Positions 36,663 through 45,776 of a stretch of DNA of 64,000 bases are shown here, in pieces. The stretch covers positions 67,903-131,902 of the forward strand of contig DCCG01000020.1 in NCBI GenBank assembly GCA_002314145.1, in the 5' to 3' direction. A program made the position numbers and the translations under genes. This stretch comes from Thalassolituus sp. UBA1087. Its GTDB lineage: Bacteria; Pseudomonadota; Gammaproteobacteria; Pseudomonadales; Oceanobacteraceae. Below the pieces are notes generated by a model. The model saw only the letters and a list, made by a program, of their open reading frames with translations, was not told where the DNA came from and ran no database searches. Positions within the stretch are counted from its first letter, which is position 1. Each line of letters begins with the position of its first letter.

Positions 36663-39227
36663 TTATTCAGAAGCCGTATCCAGATTGACCAGCTCAATAC
36701 GTTCTGCTTCCGTGGCCGGACGACGCTGACCACGTTCACGCACGTAGTACAGGTTTTTGTCCTGCTCGTCAGCATTGATGAAGTGGCTGAAGCGTTTGAG
36801 TTTTTCCGGCGATTCGATGGTGGTTTTCCATTCGCACTGGTAGGTATTCACCACTTTGGTCATACCCGCTTCCAGTTCGTCGCAGATGCCCAGTTTGTCG
36901 TTGATCACAACGTCTTTCAGGTAATCCAGACCACCTTCGAGGTTTTCCATCCACACCGAAGTACGCTGCAGACGGTCGGCGGTGCGCACATAGAACATGA
37001 GCACGCGGTCGATGTATTTCACCAGAGTTTCATCATCCAGGTCAGAGGCAAACAGATCGCCATGGCGCGGGCGCATACCGCCGTTACCACAGACATACAG
37101 GTTCCAGCCGTTTTCAGTGGCGATTACACCGATGTCTTTGCTTTGTGCTTCCGCACACTCGCGGGTACAGCCAGAGACGGCGAACTTGATTTTGTGCGGT
37201 GCACGCAGACCCTTGTAGCGGTTCTCCAGGGCGATGGCCATGGACACCGAATCCAGTACGCCGTAACGGCACCAGGTGGAACCAACACAGGATTTCACCG
37301 TACGCAGGGATTTACCGTAGGCATGACCGGTTTCGAAACCTGCTGCCACCAGTTTTTCCCAGATTTCCGGCAGCTGATGCAGCTGAGCCCCGAACAGGTC
37401 GATACGCTGACCGCCGGTGATTTTGGTGTAGAGATCGTAATCACGGGCGATTTCACCCAGCACAATCAGTTTATCCGGAGTAATTTCACCACCGGCGACA
37501 CGCGGCACGATGGAGTAAGTACCGTCTTTCTGCATGTTACCGAGGAAGATATCGTTGGTGTCCTGCAGACCGATGTGCGCGTCTTTCAGCACGTATTCGT
37601 TATTGAAGGACGCCAGAATGGAACCGACGGTTGGCTTACAGATTTCACAACCGTGGCCATTACCGTGGTGTTCCAGCACTTCTGTGAAGGTGCTGTAACC
37701 TTTCACGCGGATAATGTCGGCCAGTTCTGCACGGGTGTAAGCAAAGTGCTCACACAGGTTGTTGTTAACTTCCACACCCAGCGCGGTCAGCTCGGCATCC
37801 ATCACCTGTTTAACCAACGCCGTACAGCCGCCACACACAGTTGAGGCTTTGGTGGCTTCTTTAATATCCCCCATGGTGCAGCAACCGCCCTGCACCGCCG
37901 CGGCAATTTCACCTTTGGATACCGCCTGACAGGAACAGATCTGCGCCGTATCCGGCAAGGCTGCAACGCCGAGCCCGGCACTCTCTTCGCCATCGGAGGA
38001 AGGCACAATGAGAGCCGCCGGATTACCCGGAATATCCATATCATTCAGCATCAGCTGCAGCAGATTACCGTAGGCATCCACGTCACCGACCAACACAGCA
38101 CCCAGCAGTTTTTTGCCGTCATGGGATACCACCAGGCGCTTATAAACCTGTTCGATATCATCGTTGAAAACATAACTTTTACTGCAGGCGGTGTGACCGT
38201 GGGCATCACCGATGGAGGCCACATCCACGCCCAGCAGTTTCAGTTTGGTGCTCATATCGGCACCTTTAAATGTAAGTGCCGGGACATCGTGGGTAATTAA
38301 CGCAGAGACAATATTATCGGCGACCACTTTAGCCATCTGATAACCTGGTGCCACCAGACCGAAAATTTTCCCATCCCACAACGCACATTCCCCGATGGCG
38401 TAAATATCCTCTTCTGAGGTCTGGCAGAAATCGTTAATCACAATGCCGCCGCGTTCACCGATATCCAGACCAAACTGACGCGCCAGTTCATCCTGCGGGC
38501 GGATACCGGCAGAGAACAGGATCATATCGGTTTCAAGGTGAGAGCCATCGGCAAAGTTCATACGGTAACGGCACTCTTCGCCGGCGACGATTTCAGTGGT
38601 CGCTTTCTCGGTATGAACCGATACACCCAGCTCTTCAATTTTATGGCGCAGCAGCTTGCCGCCGCCCTCGTCCAGCTGCACCGCCATCAGGCGTGGTGCA
38701 AATTCAACCACATGGGTATCCAGGCCTGCCTGCTTCAGGGCGTTGGCCGCTTCCAGCCCCAACAGACCACCACCAACTACCACGCCGGTTTTACTCACGG
38801 CAGCGGATGCGGAAATGGCTTCTAAATCTTCAATGGTGCGGTACACCAGACAGTGTTCCTGATCATTGCCGGGAATCGGTGGCACAAACGGGTAAGAACC
38901 GGTCGCAAGCACAAGCTTGTCGTAACCTTCCACCTGACCATGAGCGGTGGTTACTGTCTTGGCATGTGTGTCGATGGATACGACTTTATCGTTCAGCGTA
39001 TAGACAACACCCTGCTGCTGGTACGCGGCTTCAGTGGTCAGAGCCAGGTCATCAGCGGTGGAGCCGGAAAAGTATTTGCTTAGCTGTACGCGGTCGTACG
39101 CCAGACGGGGTTCTTCAGAAAAGGTAATAAGTTCGAGCTCTGAGGCGTGCTCGGAAGTGGCGAGGGTATCAATGAAGTTGTGTCCAACCATGCCGTTGCC
39201 AACGACAATAATGCGCTTTTTGCTCAT
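36663..39227 (-). CDS. nirB: Nitrite reductase (NADH) large subunit
   Basis: It reduces nitrite to ammonium with NADH in the cytoplasm. The start at 39227 gives MSKKRIIVVGNGMVGHNFID and 854 residues; an upstream in-frame start adds 22 unconserved residues. Order of domains: FAD/NAD(P) oxidoreductase with VVGNGMVG and VVGGGLLGLEAA; a BFD-like [2Fe-2S] domain (ICSCQAVSKGEI and VCGGCTALV); then the sulfite/nitrite reductase half with siroheme and [4Fe-4S] cysteines in CVGSTWCRYG and GCTRECAEAQSKDIG. A sigma-54 promoter lies about 100 bases upstream. Confidence 0.96.
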   Translation of the reverse strand: MSKKRIIVVGNGMVGHNFIDTLATSEHASELELITFSEEPRLAYDRVQLSKYFSGSTADDLALTTEAAYQQQGVVYTLNDKVVSIDTHAKTVTTAHGQVEGYDKLVLATGSYPFVPPIPGNDQEHCLVYRTIEDLEAISASAAVSKTGVVVGGGLLGLEAANALKQAGLDTHVVEFAPRLMAVQLDEGGGKLLRHKIEELGVSVHTEKATTEIVAGEECRYRMNFADGSHLETDMILFSAGIRPQDELARQFGLDIGERGGIVINDFCQTSEEDIYAIGECALWDGKIFGLVAPGYQMAKVVADNIVSALITHDVPALTFKGADMSTKLKLLGVDVASIGDAHGHTACSKSYVFNDDIEQVYKRLVVSHDGKKLLGAVLVGDVDAYGNLLQLMLNDMDIPGNPAALIVPSSDGEESAGLGVAALPDTAQICSCQAVSKGEIAAAVQGGCCTMGDIKEATKASTVCGGCTALVKQVMDAELTALGVEVNNNLCEHFAYTRAELADIIRVKGYSTFTEVLEHHGNGHGCEICKPTVGSILASFNNEYVLKDAHIGLQDTNDIFLGNMQKDGTYSIVPRVAGGEITPDKLIVLGEIARDYDLYTKITGGQRIDLFGAQLHQLPEIWEKLVAAGFETGHAYGKSLRTVKSCVGSTWCRYGVLDSVSMAIALENRYKGLRAPHKIKFAVSGCTRECAEAQSKDIGVIATENGWNLYVCGNGGMRPRHGDLFASDLDDETLVKYIDRVLMFYVRTADRLQRTSVWMENLEGGLDYLKDVVINDKLGICDELEAGMTKVVNTYQCEWKTTIESPEKLKRFSHFINADEQDKNLYYVRERGQRRPATEAERIELVNLDTASE

Positions 39228-39328
39228 GGGACGTCTCTCTATCTGGTCATAATCTTGGTTCTCCTGTTTGTGCTTCGTTGCGCTCCCCGCCATCGCGCCG
39301 TTGCAATGGAGGGCATCGGAACGGATTA

Positions 39329-39344
39329 AGCAAAGCAGGTGCCA
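39329..39344 (-). promoter_or_regulatory. Sigma-54 promoter of nirBD
   Basis: On the minus strand the sequence reads TGGCAC, five bases, TTGCT. This is a full match to the -24/-12 consensus TGGCAC-N5-TTGCW. It lies 102 bases before the nirB ATG and points toward it. Confidence 0.85.
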
Positions 39345-39418
39345 AATGTTGACTCTGGCGTTTTCTCCCCCGACAGCTGAAGACTTGTGGTTAATCTATA
39401 GAATGATCAGACGGTGAC

Positions 39419-39435
39419 CGCACCAGGCTGGAACA
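39419..39435. promoter_or_regulatory. Candidate NtrC site 1
   Basis: CGCACCAGGCTGGAACA matches 11 of 14 informative bases of the NtrC consensus TGCACCA-N3-TGGTGCA. It lies 75 bases upstream of the nirB sigma-54 element, a usual enhancer distance. Confidence 0.5.
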
Positions 39436-39599
39436 CCCGGGCACTGCGCTGCGCCGAAAGTTTTCATTTCCATGACGGTTGGCTGCAGATGTTCTGCAAA
39501 CGGCATAATCCTCTCAACCATCAATGAGCAAATTACAACGCTATTAAGGCCAGATCCGGCGCCGTAAACGCGCCAGAACAATGCGATAAGACATTTTCC

Positions 39600-39616
39600 C
39601 GCACCAAACGAATGCA
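39600..39616. promoter_or_regulatory. Candidate NtrC site 2
   Basis: CGCACCAAACGAATGCA also matches 11 of 14 bases of the NtrC palindrome. It lies 53 bases upstream of the nasA sigma-54 element. Confidence 0.5.
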
Positions 39617-39668
39617 ACATAAACGTCATATAACTCACAGGCCCGGGATTCATCCCCATATTCAAAGT

Positions 39669-39684
39669 TGGCACCCCTTTTGTA
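39669..39684 (+). promoter_or_regulatory. Sigma-54 promoter of nasA
   Basis: TGGCAC, five bases, TTGTA on the plus strand fits the -24/-12 consensus with one change (TTGT for TTGC). Transcription from here would begin near 39696 and give a leader of about 155 bases before nasA. Confidence 0.75.
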
Positions 39685-39699
39685 TATAAAGATTTGTCG

Positions 39700-39747
39700 A
39701 AGCAGCTAATACCTTCCAGTTGCTTTTACGGCATCAGTGCTGATGCC
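39700..39747 (+). promoter_or_regulatory. ANTAR-type RNA hairpins in the nasA leader
   Basis: Two stems follow the start site. The first, 39700-39725, pairs AAGCAGCT with AGTTGCTT around ten bases. The second, 39730-39747, pairs GGCATC with GATGCC around the hexaloop AGTGCT, which has the A1 and G4 that ANTAR antiterminators such as NasR and NasT recognise. The first loop is not a plain hexaloop, so the pair is slightly atypical. Confidence 0.65.
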
Positions 39748-39780
39748 AGACATTATCGTGTTGTGCAAAACAGAGCATTG

Positions 39781-39815
39781 GCGCTCACAGGTTTTACCTG
39801 TGAGCGCTTTTTTTT
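39781..39815 (+). terminator. Leader terminator (attenuator) of nasA
   Basis: GCGCTCACAGG and CCTGTGAGCGC form a perfect 11-base stem with a five-base loop, followed by eight T. It ends 34 bases before the nasA ATG and after the ANTAR-like hairpins, so it should block nasA unless an antiterminator acts. Confidence 0.9.
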
Positions 39816-39849
39816 GGATTTTTTTCAGTGCTATCAATATTAAAGTGCC

Positions 39850-42573
39850 ATGAATAAGACATCAGATCAGCAGACAACCCGACAGTGGCAACAGACAGAA
39901 ACCACCTGTCCCTATTGTGGTGTCGGCTGCGGCGTGACCACTGAATCCCATGGCGACACCATGCGCCCGGTGAAAGGCAGCAAGCATCATCCGGCAAACT
40001 TCGGGCGTTTGTGCGTCAAAGGTTCCGCTCTGCAGGAAACCATGTCGGATGAAGGCCGCCTGCTCTACCCGACTATGAATGGCCAGCGCACCAGCTGGGA
40101 AAAAAGCCTCAGTCTGATCGCCGATAAAATCAAACAGGTACTGATGACCGATGGCCCGGAAGCCATTGCATTTTACGGTGCCGGCCAGATGCTGACCGAA
40201 GATTACTACGTTGCCAATAAACTGATGAAAGGTTTTATTGGCAGCGCCAACATCGATACCAACTCCCGTCTGTGCATGGCCTCGGCGGTGGTGTCATACA
40301 AGCGCGCGTTCGGCTCAGACACTGTACCGGCCTGCTACGAAGATCTTGAAGAAGCTGATCTGATTGTGATGACAGGTTCCAACGCCGCCTGGGCCCACCC
40401 GATTTTATTTCAGCGTATCAGTGCGGCGAAAAAGGCGCGGCCGGACATGAAAATTGTGGTGATAGATCCACGTAAAACCGCGACCTGTGATATTGCCGAT
40501 CTGCACCTGGCGATCCGCCCGGGCAGCGATGGTTATTTGTTTTCCGCTTTACTGGCTTATCTGGAAGAAGCCGGAAAACTTGATACTGCCTTTATTAAAA
40601 ATCACACCCAGGGCTTTGACGAAGCGCTGGCCTCTGCACGTAAAGCCTGCGCCAGCCTGGAGAAAACCGCAGAGGTTCTGGATATTAAGGCCACTCAGCT
40701 GGAAACCTTTTTTCACTGGTTTGCAGGAACCGGAAAAACCGTGACATTTTATTCCCAGGGCATAAACCAGAGCGCCACCGGTTCCGATAAAGGCAACGCC
40801 ATTATTAATGTGCATCTGGCCACCGGACGTATCGGTAAACCGGGTGCATCGCCCTTTTCTATCACCGGCCAGCCCAATGCCATGGGTGGCCGTGAAGTCG
40901 GCGGTCTGGCGAATCAGTTAGCTGCGCACATGGATTTCGCCCCGGCAGACCGCGACCGTGTGCGACGTTTCTGGAATGCACCCAACATCGCTGAAAAACC
41001 TGGCCTGAAAGCCGTGGATTTATTTAAGGAAATGCGCGCCGGTAAAATTAAATTCCTCTGGATCATGTCCACCAATCCGGTGGTCAGCATGCCGGACGCC
41101 GATGCCGTAAAAGAAGCCCTTAAACATTGCGAATTGGTGGTGGTCAGCGATTGCATGGCCAATACCGACACCGCGAAAGAAGCACAGGTATTACTGCCAG
41201 CCGCCAGCTGGGGCGAAAAAAACGGCACCGTCACCAACTCCGAGCGCCGCATTTCCCGCCAGCGCGGATTCCTGCCGCCACCGGGCGAGGCCAAAGCGGA
41301 CTGGTGGATGCTGTGTGAAGTAGCCAAACGCCTGGGCTTTGAAAAAGATTTTAATTATCAGCATCCCGCAGAAATTTTTGATGAGCACGCGCGCTTATCC
41401 GCCTTTGAAAATAACGGCAGTCGCGACTTTGATTTAAGCGCACTGGTCGGCATGAAGCAGGCGCAATACGATGCCATGGCACCGGTACAGTGGCCGGTCA
41501 ACGACCAATACCCGCATGGCCGGAAACGCTTTTTTGCGGACGGCCATTTTTACACTACGAACAACAAAGCCAATTTTCTCGCCGTTACCCCGGCACTGCC
41601 GCAAAGTGATAACAGCGTACCTGGCGGCGATCTGATCATGAACACCGGCCGCGTGCGCGATCACTGGCACACCATGACACGTACCGGTAAATCACCCCGT
41701 CTGGCACAGCATATCGCCGAACCCTATGCCGAATTTCATCCCGATGATGCCGAAGCACGTAACATAAACGAAGGCGTATTAACCCGGATTAACAATGGCC
41801 GTGGTGAAATTATTGTGCGGGCTAAAATCAACTCAGGCCAGCGTATGGGAGAAATATTCGTCCCCATGCACTGGACCAGCCGTTACGCCAGTGCTGCACG
41901 CATGGGCACATTAATTAACGATGACCGCGATCCCTTCTCCGGCCAGCCACAGCTTAAATTCTGCAGCGTTAATGCAGAGCCTTTCCACACCGACTGGACA
42001 GGCTTTGTGCTCAGCCGTGATGACCTGGGTGAATTGAACCGCTGCGCTTACTGGGCGTCCGGTGTTATTGAGCAGGGTTTTTATTATGAAGTTGCTGGCT
42101 GCGGCCACGCCAGTGATGCCATTGCCAATATCAAAAATCAGCTGCCGCAAGGCCATTGGCTGCAGCTGGATGACGAAAACAACCAGCACCACCGCCACAT
42201 TTTAATTCACAACGGGCGCTTACAGGCCGTGGTCTTTACTCACAAAGACGAAGCCTTTAACTCGCGTAAGTGGCTGATTGAACGTTTCACTGATGAAAGC
42301 CTGAGCAAAGAAAACCGCCGCGCGTTACTGGCCGGTTCGCCCAGTGATGCTGAAGATGTGGGTGCTATTGTCTGCTCCTGTTTCCAGATTGGCGAGAAAC
42401 AGATCCGGTCAGCGATCACCAGAGGCTGCCACACAACTGAGACACTGGGTGAAGCATTAAAGTGCGGCACGAATTGTGGCTCATGCATTCCGGAAATAAA
42501 AGCATTGCTTGCCCGTGACGACGGCATGAGCAGCACAACCACGACAGACAGGAAACCGGCCGCCTCCGTTTAA
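39850..42573 (+). CDS. nasA: Assimilatory nitrate reductase catalytic subunit
   Basis: This is a cytoplasmic molybdopterin enzyme that reduces nitrate to nitrite, which NirBD then takes to ammonium. It is 907 residues. The N-terminal [4Fe-4S] site is CPYCGVGCGV (Cys20, 23, 27) with the fourth ligand near 55 in GRLCVKGS. The bis-MGD regions and molydopterin dinucleotide-binding domain (about 600-730) follow. The C-terminus has a BFD-like [2Fe-2S] domain (IVCSCFQIGEKQI and CGTNCGSC), as in NasA of Klebsiella and NarB relatives. There is no nitrate transporter beside it. The promoter and leader suggest control by nitrogen status (NtrC, sigma-54) and nitrate (ANTAR antitermination). Confidence 0.96.
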   Translation: MNKTSDQQTTRQWQQTETTCPYCGVGCGVTTESHGDTMRPVKGSKHHPANFGRLCVKGSALQETMSDEGRLLYPTMNGQRTSWEKSLSLIADKIKQVLMTDGPEAIAFYGAGQMLTEDYYVANKLMKGFIGSANIDTNSRLCMASAVVSYKRAFGSDTVPACYEDLEEADLIVMTGSNAAWAHPILFQRISAAKKARPDMKIVVIDPRKTATCDIADLHLAIRPGSDGYLFSALLAYLEEAGKLDTAFIKNHTQGFDEALASARKACASLEKTAEVLDIKATQLETFFHWFAGTGKTVTFYSQGINQSATGSDKGNAIINVHLATGRIGKPGASPFSITGQPNAMGGREVGGLANQLAAHMDFAPADRDRVRRFWNAPNIAEKPGLKAVDLFKEMRAGKIKFLWIMSTNPVVSMPDADAVKEALKHCELVVVSDCMANTDTAKEAQVLLPAASWGEKNGTVTNSERRISRQRGFLPPPGEAKADWWMLCEVAKRLGFEKDFNYQHPAEIFDEHARLSAFENNGSRDFDLSALVGMKQAQYDAMAPVQWPVNDQYPHGRKRFFADGHFYTTNNKANFLAVTPALPQSDNSVPGGDLIMNTGRVRDHWHTMTRTGKSPRLAQHIAEPYAEFHPDDAEARNINEGVLTRINNGRGEIIVRAKINSGQRMGEIFVPMHWTSRYASAARMGTLINDDRDPFSGQPQLKFCSVNAEPFHTDWTGFVLSRDDLGELNRCAYWASGVIEQGFYYEVAGCGHASDAIANIKNQLPQGHWLQLDDENNQHHRHILIHNGRLQAVVFTHKDEAFNSRKWLIERFTDESLSKENRRALLAGSPSDAEDVGAIVCSCFQIGEKQIRSAITRGCHTTETLGEALKCGTNCGSCIPEIKALLARDDGMSSTTTTDRKPAASV

Positions 42574-42680
42574 GTTAACCCGGAAAGCTAACGCCGACAC
42601 TTCCCCTGCTACTGCTTCCCCCTGACAAGCCTCACACAACAAGCAACAGCCTCTCAGCGACAGTCCGGTCAGGCAGACGG

Positions 42681-43487
42681 TCAGTCCATCTGGCCCTGGG
42701 TTGTAATATGCAATATTTTACCGCAGTGCTTGCAGTGAATAGCGTCCGGATCATGACGGTTTAAACCACAGCGTTCACACTCATAGCGGATTTCCCCCGG
42801 ACGGAAAATGGTCTGAATCAGGCGCAGAAATAAAGAAATCCCGAAGATCATAATAAGCACCGCCAGCAAATGGCCGTCACTGCCGGTCAGAGTGATATCG
42901 CCAAACCCGGTCGTCGTCAGTGTGGCAATTGTAAAGTACAGCGCATCAACATAATTGCCGATAGCCGGGTTGCTGTTTTCCTGGCTGACATAAACCACCG
43001 CAGTGATAATAAAAATAAACACCAGCAAGTTAATCACACTGAAAATCACATCCTCATGGGCACGGATAAAAGCGACCTCGCGGCGCAGTGTTTTCAACAT
43101 ATGGTAGGAGCGCAATAAACGCAGCGCGCGGATAACCCGGAGAAAACTGAAGTTTTCTGCCAGCGATGGCGCCAGCAGAGAAGCAATCACAATCAGATCC
43201 GCCAGCCCGGCGGGATGAAAAATATCGCGCCAGCGGGTGTTGCTGATAAAAAGGCGGACTGCAAACTCAATCAGATAAATGACACCAATGGCTTCTTCCA
43301 CCACATGCAGGCTGTCAATGGAATGATAAAAAGAAGCCACCAGAAAATAGACGATCGTAATAAAATCAAAGGCCAGCAGTGACCAGCGAAAAATCCTGGC
43401 AGACCTGTCGTTACCAAAGTACAGGGCACTGAGTTTATTCTTCAGCCGGTGTCCATAGACACGGGCCGGTGCAGATTTATCTGACAT
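42681..43487 (-). CDS. Voltage-gated-like potassium channel with C-terminal zinc ribbon
   Basis: This 268-residue protein has six membrane segments. Segment four carries regularly spaced arginines (RVIRALRLLR, about 117-126), the voltage sensor pattern. The selectivity filter is TTTGFGD at 191-197, a potassium-type sequence. After the last helix comes a short cytoplasmic tail with CERC and CKHC pairs (Cys237, 240, 252, 255), a zinc ribbon. The bacterial Kv-like channels I know end in other domains, so this tail is notable. Single gene. Confidence 0.88.
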   Translation of the reverse strand: MSDKSAPARVYGHRLKNKLSALYFGNDRSARIFRWSLLAFDFITIVYFLVASFYHSIDSLHVVEEAIGVIYLIEFAVRLFISNTRWRDIFHPAGLADLIVIASLLAPSLAENFSFLRVIRALRLLRSYHMLKTLRREVAFIRAHEDVIFSVINLLVFIFIITAVVYVSQENSNPAIGNYVDALYFTIATLTTTGFGDITLTGSDGHLLAVLIMIFGISLFLRLIQTIFRPGEIRYECERCGLNRHDPDAIHCKHCGKILHITTQGQMD

Positions 43488-43630
43488 ATTGTCTGAAGTC
43501 CTTAGTGCAAATCCGGGGGCTGCTTTGCTATAGCCTGACGGTTATCCCTGCGCTCACAGTACACTTTAATTAACTGCCGGCATCGCTGAATGGCTGTTTT
43601 AGCGCTACTTTTGCTGCCTCTACTTTGGCG

Positions 43631-44482
43631 CTACTTTGACACTGCGACCATACCATCACGGATAAAATCGGCCAGTGAATCGACCACAGGTGAACGCCCC
43701 GAAGTCGCCATAACCATAGGGGCCGATGGCAAAAACGGCAGCCCTTCGCGGCTGCCCAGGATACGGAACTCCTCCGTCACCACATTTTCTGCCAGTACAG
43801 TGACCGCCAGTCCGGATGATACCGCGGCCAGGATGCCGGCGGTACTTTCGCTTTGATAGGCAATGCGATAATCCGCACCCGCCGCATCCAGACTGTGAAA
43901 CGCGTATTTACGATAAATACAGTCAGCCTGAAACATGGCCAGTGGTAATGGCGACTCTTCGTGCACCAGATGATAACGCGATGCCACCCACACCAGCTGC
44001 TCCTGGCGGACAATTTCGCCCAATGACTGGTACTGCTCACCGCTCAGCAAGGTCAGATCCGTCTCTCCGCGTCTGTGTGCCTGTGCCAGCTGGACGCTGG
44101 GTTCACAGCGGACAGTGATCTGCACACGCGGATAATTATTGGCAAACCAGGCCAGCATACCCGGCAGATAAGCCCGGGCATAGATATCCGGCGTCCCGAT
44201 AGTCAACGGACCGGCCATCTGCGGCTGAATCATGGCAGCCACCGCGTCTTCGTGCAGTTTCAGCATACGCCGGGCATAGGGCAACAGACGCTCACCGTCG
44301 GCGCTCAGCACAAAGGAGCGGCCACGGCGCTCAAATAACGGCGTGCCTACCGATTCTTCCAGGCGCCTCATCTGCATACTGATAGCAGACTGCGTGCGGT
44401 GAACCACCTGACCGGCCCGGGTAAACCCTCCGGTATCCACCACTGCCAGGAAGGTTTTCAGTAACTCAACAGGAAATTCCAC
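43631..44482 (-). CDS. LysR-type transcriptional regulator
   Basis: This is a 283-residue regulator with the winged helix-turn-helix at residues 1-60 (LLKTFLAVVDTGGFTRAGQ, RTQSAISMQMRRLEE, LFERRGR) and an effector-binding domain from about 90. The effector is unknown. It is divergent from a DUF1127 gene, and a perfect T-N11-A palindrome lies between the two, so it probably controls itself and that gene. Confidence 0.92.
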   Translation of the reverse strand: MEFPVELLKTFLAVVDTGGFTRAGQVVHRTQSAISMQMRRLEESVGTPLFERRGRSFVLSADGERLLPYARRMLKLHEDAVAAMIQPQMAGPLTIGTPDIYARAYLPGMLAWFANNYPRVQITVRCEPSVQLAQAHRRGETDLTLLSGEQYQSLGEIVRQEQLVWVASRYHLVHEESPLPLAMFQADCIYRKYAFHSLDAAGADYRIAYQSESTAGILAAVSSGLAVTVLAENVVTEEFRILGSREGLPFLPSAPMVMATSGRSPVVDSLADFIRDGMVAVSK

Positions 44483-44546
44483 CGCACCTCCCCAGTCTCC
44501 GGCTCATGCTCTCGCAACGATGGCGATCTCAGTCACCGGCCTATAG

Positions 44547-44561
44547 ATCAAAATATTTGAT
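44547..44561. promoter_or_regulatory. LysR-type operator (T-N11-A palindrome)
   Basis: ATCAAAATATTTGAT is a perfect palindrome that contains the T-N11-A core of LysR boxes. It lies 65 bases before the LysR gene and 126 bases before the DUF1127 gene. Confidence 0.65.
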
Positions 44562-44686
44562 ATCTGAAATTAAATACATTCGTTGGATAGATCAATAGCA
44601 GGCTGCCATAGTTTTCACAACCTGATCGCCGCGGGCACCCGCAATTTTTATCAGGAAAGCAGCCATACCAGTACAAGGAGCCAGTT

Positions 44687-44887
44687 ATGATCTTCAACAC
44701 CGCCGTTAACCGATTACCGCCAGGACGCCTGCTCTGGTGGCGCCACCGCCCCTGCCATAACCCCCGCTCACTGCATAACCTGAGCGATGCCCTGCTGGAT
44801 GATATTGGCCTGCACCGCTCAGCGACGGGTCTGATCCCGGTGGACGACTTCAGCAGCGAACAGCGCATGGCCAGAAAGCGCCGATAG
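44687..44887 (+). CDS. DUF1127 family small protein
   Basis: This is a 66-residue basic protein. Its core NLSDALLDDIGLHRS is the DUF1127 motif (usual form L-S/D-x-L-x-DIGL-x-R). AAGGAG lies seven bases upstream of the ATG. DUF1127 proteins in alphaproteobacteria affect RNA turnover and carbon or phosphate responses. Its LysR neighbour suggests regulated expression. Confidence 0.8.
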   Translation: MIFNTAVNRLPPGRLLWWRHRPCHNPRSLHNLSDALLDDIGLHRSATGLIPVDDFSSEQRMARKRR

Positions 44888-44916
44888 CTTCCTGACAAAT
44901 CCATTACTTTTTGCGC

Positions 44917-44947
44917 TTGACCTCAAGTTAACTTCAGGAATTAGAAT
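44917..44947 (+). promoter_or_regulatory. SoxR-box promoter of the SDR gene
   Basis: TTGACC and TAGAAT are separated by 19 bases, the overlong spacer of MerR-family promoters. Between them, CCTCAAGTTAACTTCAGG differs by one base from a perfect palindrome of the SoxR operator type (CCTCAAG-N4-CTTGAGG). Transcription would run into the SDR gene. Confidence 0.8.
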
Positions 44948-45027
44948 CAGCTGTATTCCCGCTCAGTGGACAGCTGTACGGCACAACGGGGCCGCCGAAC
45001 CCGGAAAGAACTCTGAAGGAAACCGAC

Positions 45028-45759
45028 ATGTCATCCGCGACGACTGCTGTTGCTCTAGTAACAAACACCGCCGACCGCATGGGACAGGAAACCGCCCGCC
45101 GACTGGCAGCCAAAGGTCAGACCGTCATATTGGGGGTCAGAGATATACAATCGGGTCAGCCAATACTGGATGAACTGCTGCAACAGGAACAGTCAGCCGA
45201 GCTGTTAGTGCTGGATGCGACTCAGCAGACCTCCGTCGATGCGGCGGCAGACAATCTGCGCTCACGTTTCGGGCGCCTTGATATTCTGATCAATAATCAC
45301 AGTCTGGCGCTTGATAAAGGGCCACTGAATCAGGCGCCGGTCGAGGATCTTATCGCCACCTATGAAGCCAACCTGTTCGGCACCTTCCGCTGCATACAGG
45401 CGTTTGTGCCGCTGCTGAAACTGTCGTCTAACCCGCGGGTGGTCAATATTTCCAGCAGTCTGGGCTCGGTGATGAATATGACGGATAAGCGCAGCCCCTA
45501 TTATGAAGCCGCGCAGCCGCTGTATGCCTCCTCCAAGGCTGCACTGAACGTCCTCACCATTCATCTGGCCAGAGAGTTGAAAGAGGCGGGTATCAAAGTT
45601 AACGCGGTGGACCCTGGCATTATGGATCCGCGTCTGCCCGATGGCGACCCGGAAAGCATTATGGAAACGGCCGCCAGCGCGCCCGTGCGTTACGCGCTGA
45701 TCGGTGAAAATGGTCCCAGTGGCGGATTCTTCGACCGGCTGGGCCCGATCCCCTGGTAA
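45028..45759 (+). CDS. Short-chain dehydrogenase, probable SoxR target
   Basis: This 243-residue SDR has the catalytic serine region ISSSLGS (141-147) and YASSK (Tyr166, Lys170). The nucleotide motif is changed: the usual TG-x3-GIG is TNTADRMG (12-19), and NNAG is NNHS (89-92). The cofactor pocket may therefore be modified. Its promoter carries a SoxR box and the soxR gene lies convergently 17 bases beyond its stop. A role in handling redox-cycling compounds is inferred. AAGGA precedes the ATG. Confidence 0.87.
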   Translation: MSSATTAVALVTNTADRMGQETARRLAAKGQTVILGVRDIQSGQPILDELLQQEQSAELLVLDATQQTSVDAAADNLRSRFGRLDILINNHSLALDKGPLNQAPVEDLIATYEANLFGTFRCIQAFVPLLKLSSNPRVVNISSSLGSVMNMTDKRSPYYEAAQPLYASSKAALNVLTIHLARELKEAGIKVNAVDPGIMDPRLPDGDPESIMETAASAPVRYALIGENGPSGGFFDRLGPIPW

Positions 45760-45776
45760 CAGGGCCGGCGCAGCCG

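Noticed and set aside
36639..37844. 401-codon open frame antisense to nirB
   Set aside because: It lies wholly opposite a strongly supported enzyme gene apart from a few bases, has low-complexity composition and no known motif. Long antisense frames are common in this codon usage.
39396..39674. 92-codon minus-strand frame between nirB and nasA
   Set aside because: It covers the NtrC-like sites and the nasA sigma-54 element, has no ribosome site and does not resemble a protein.
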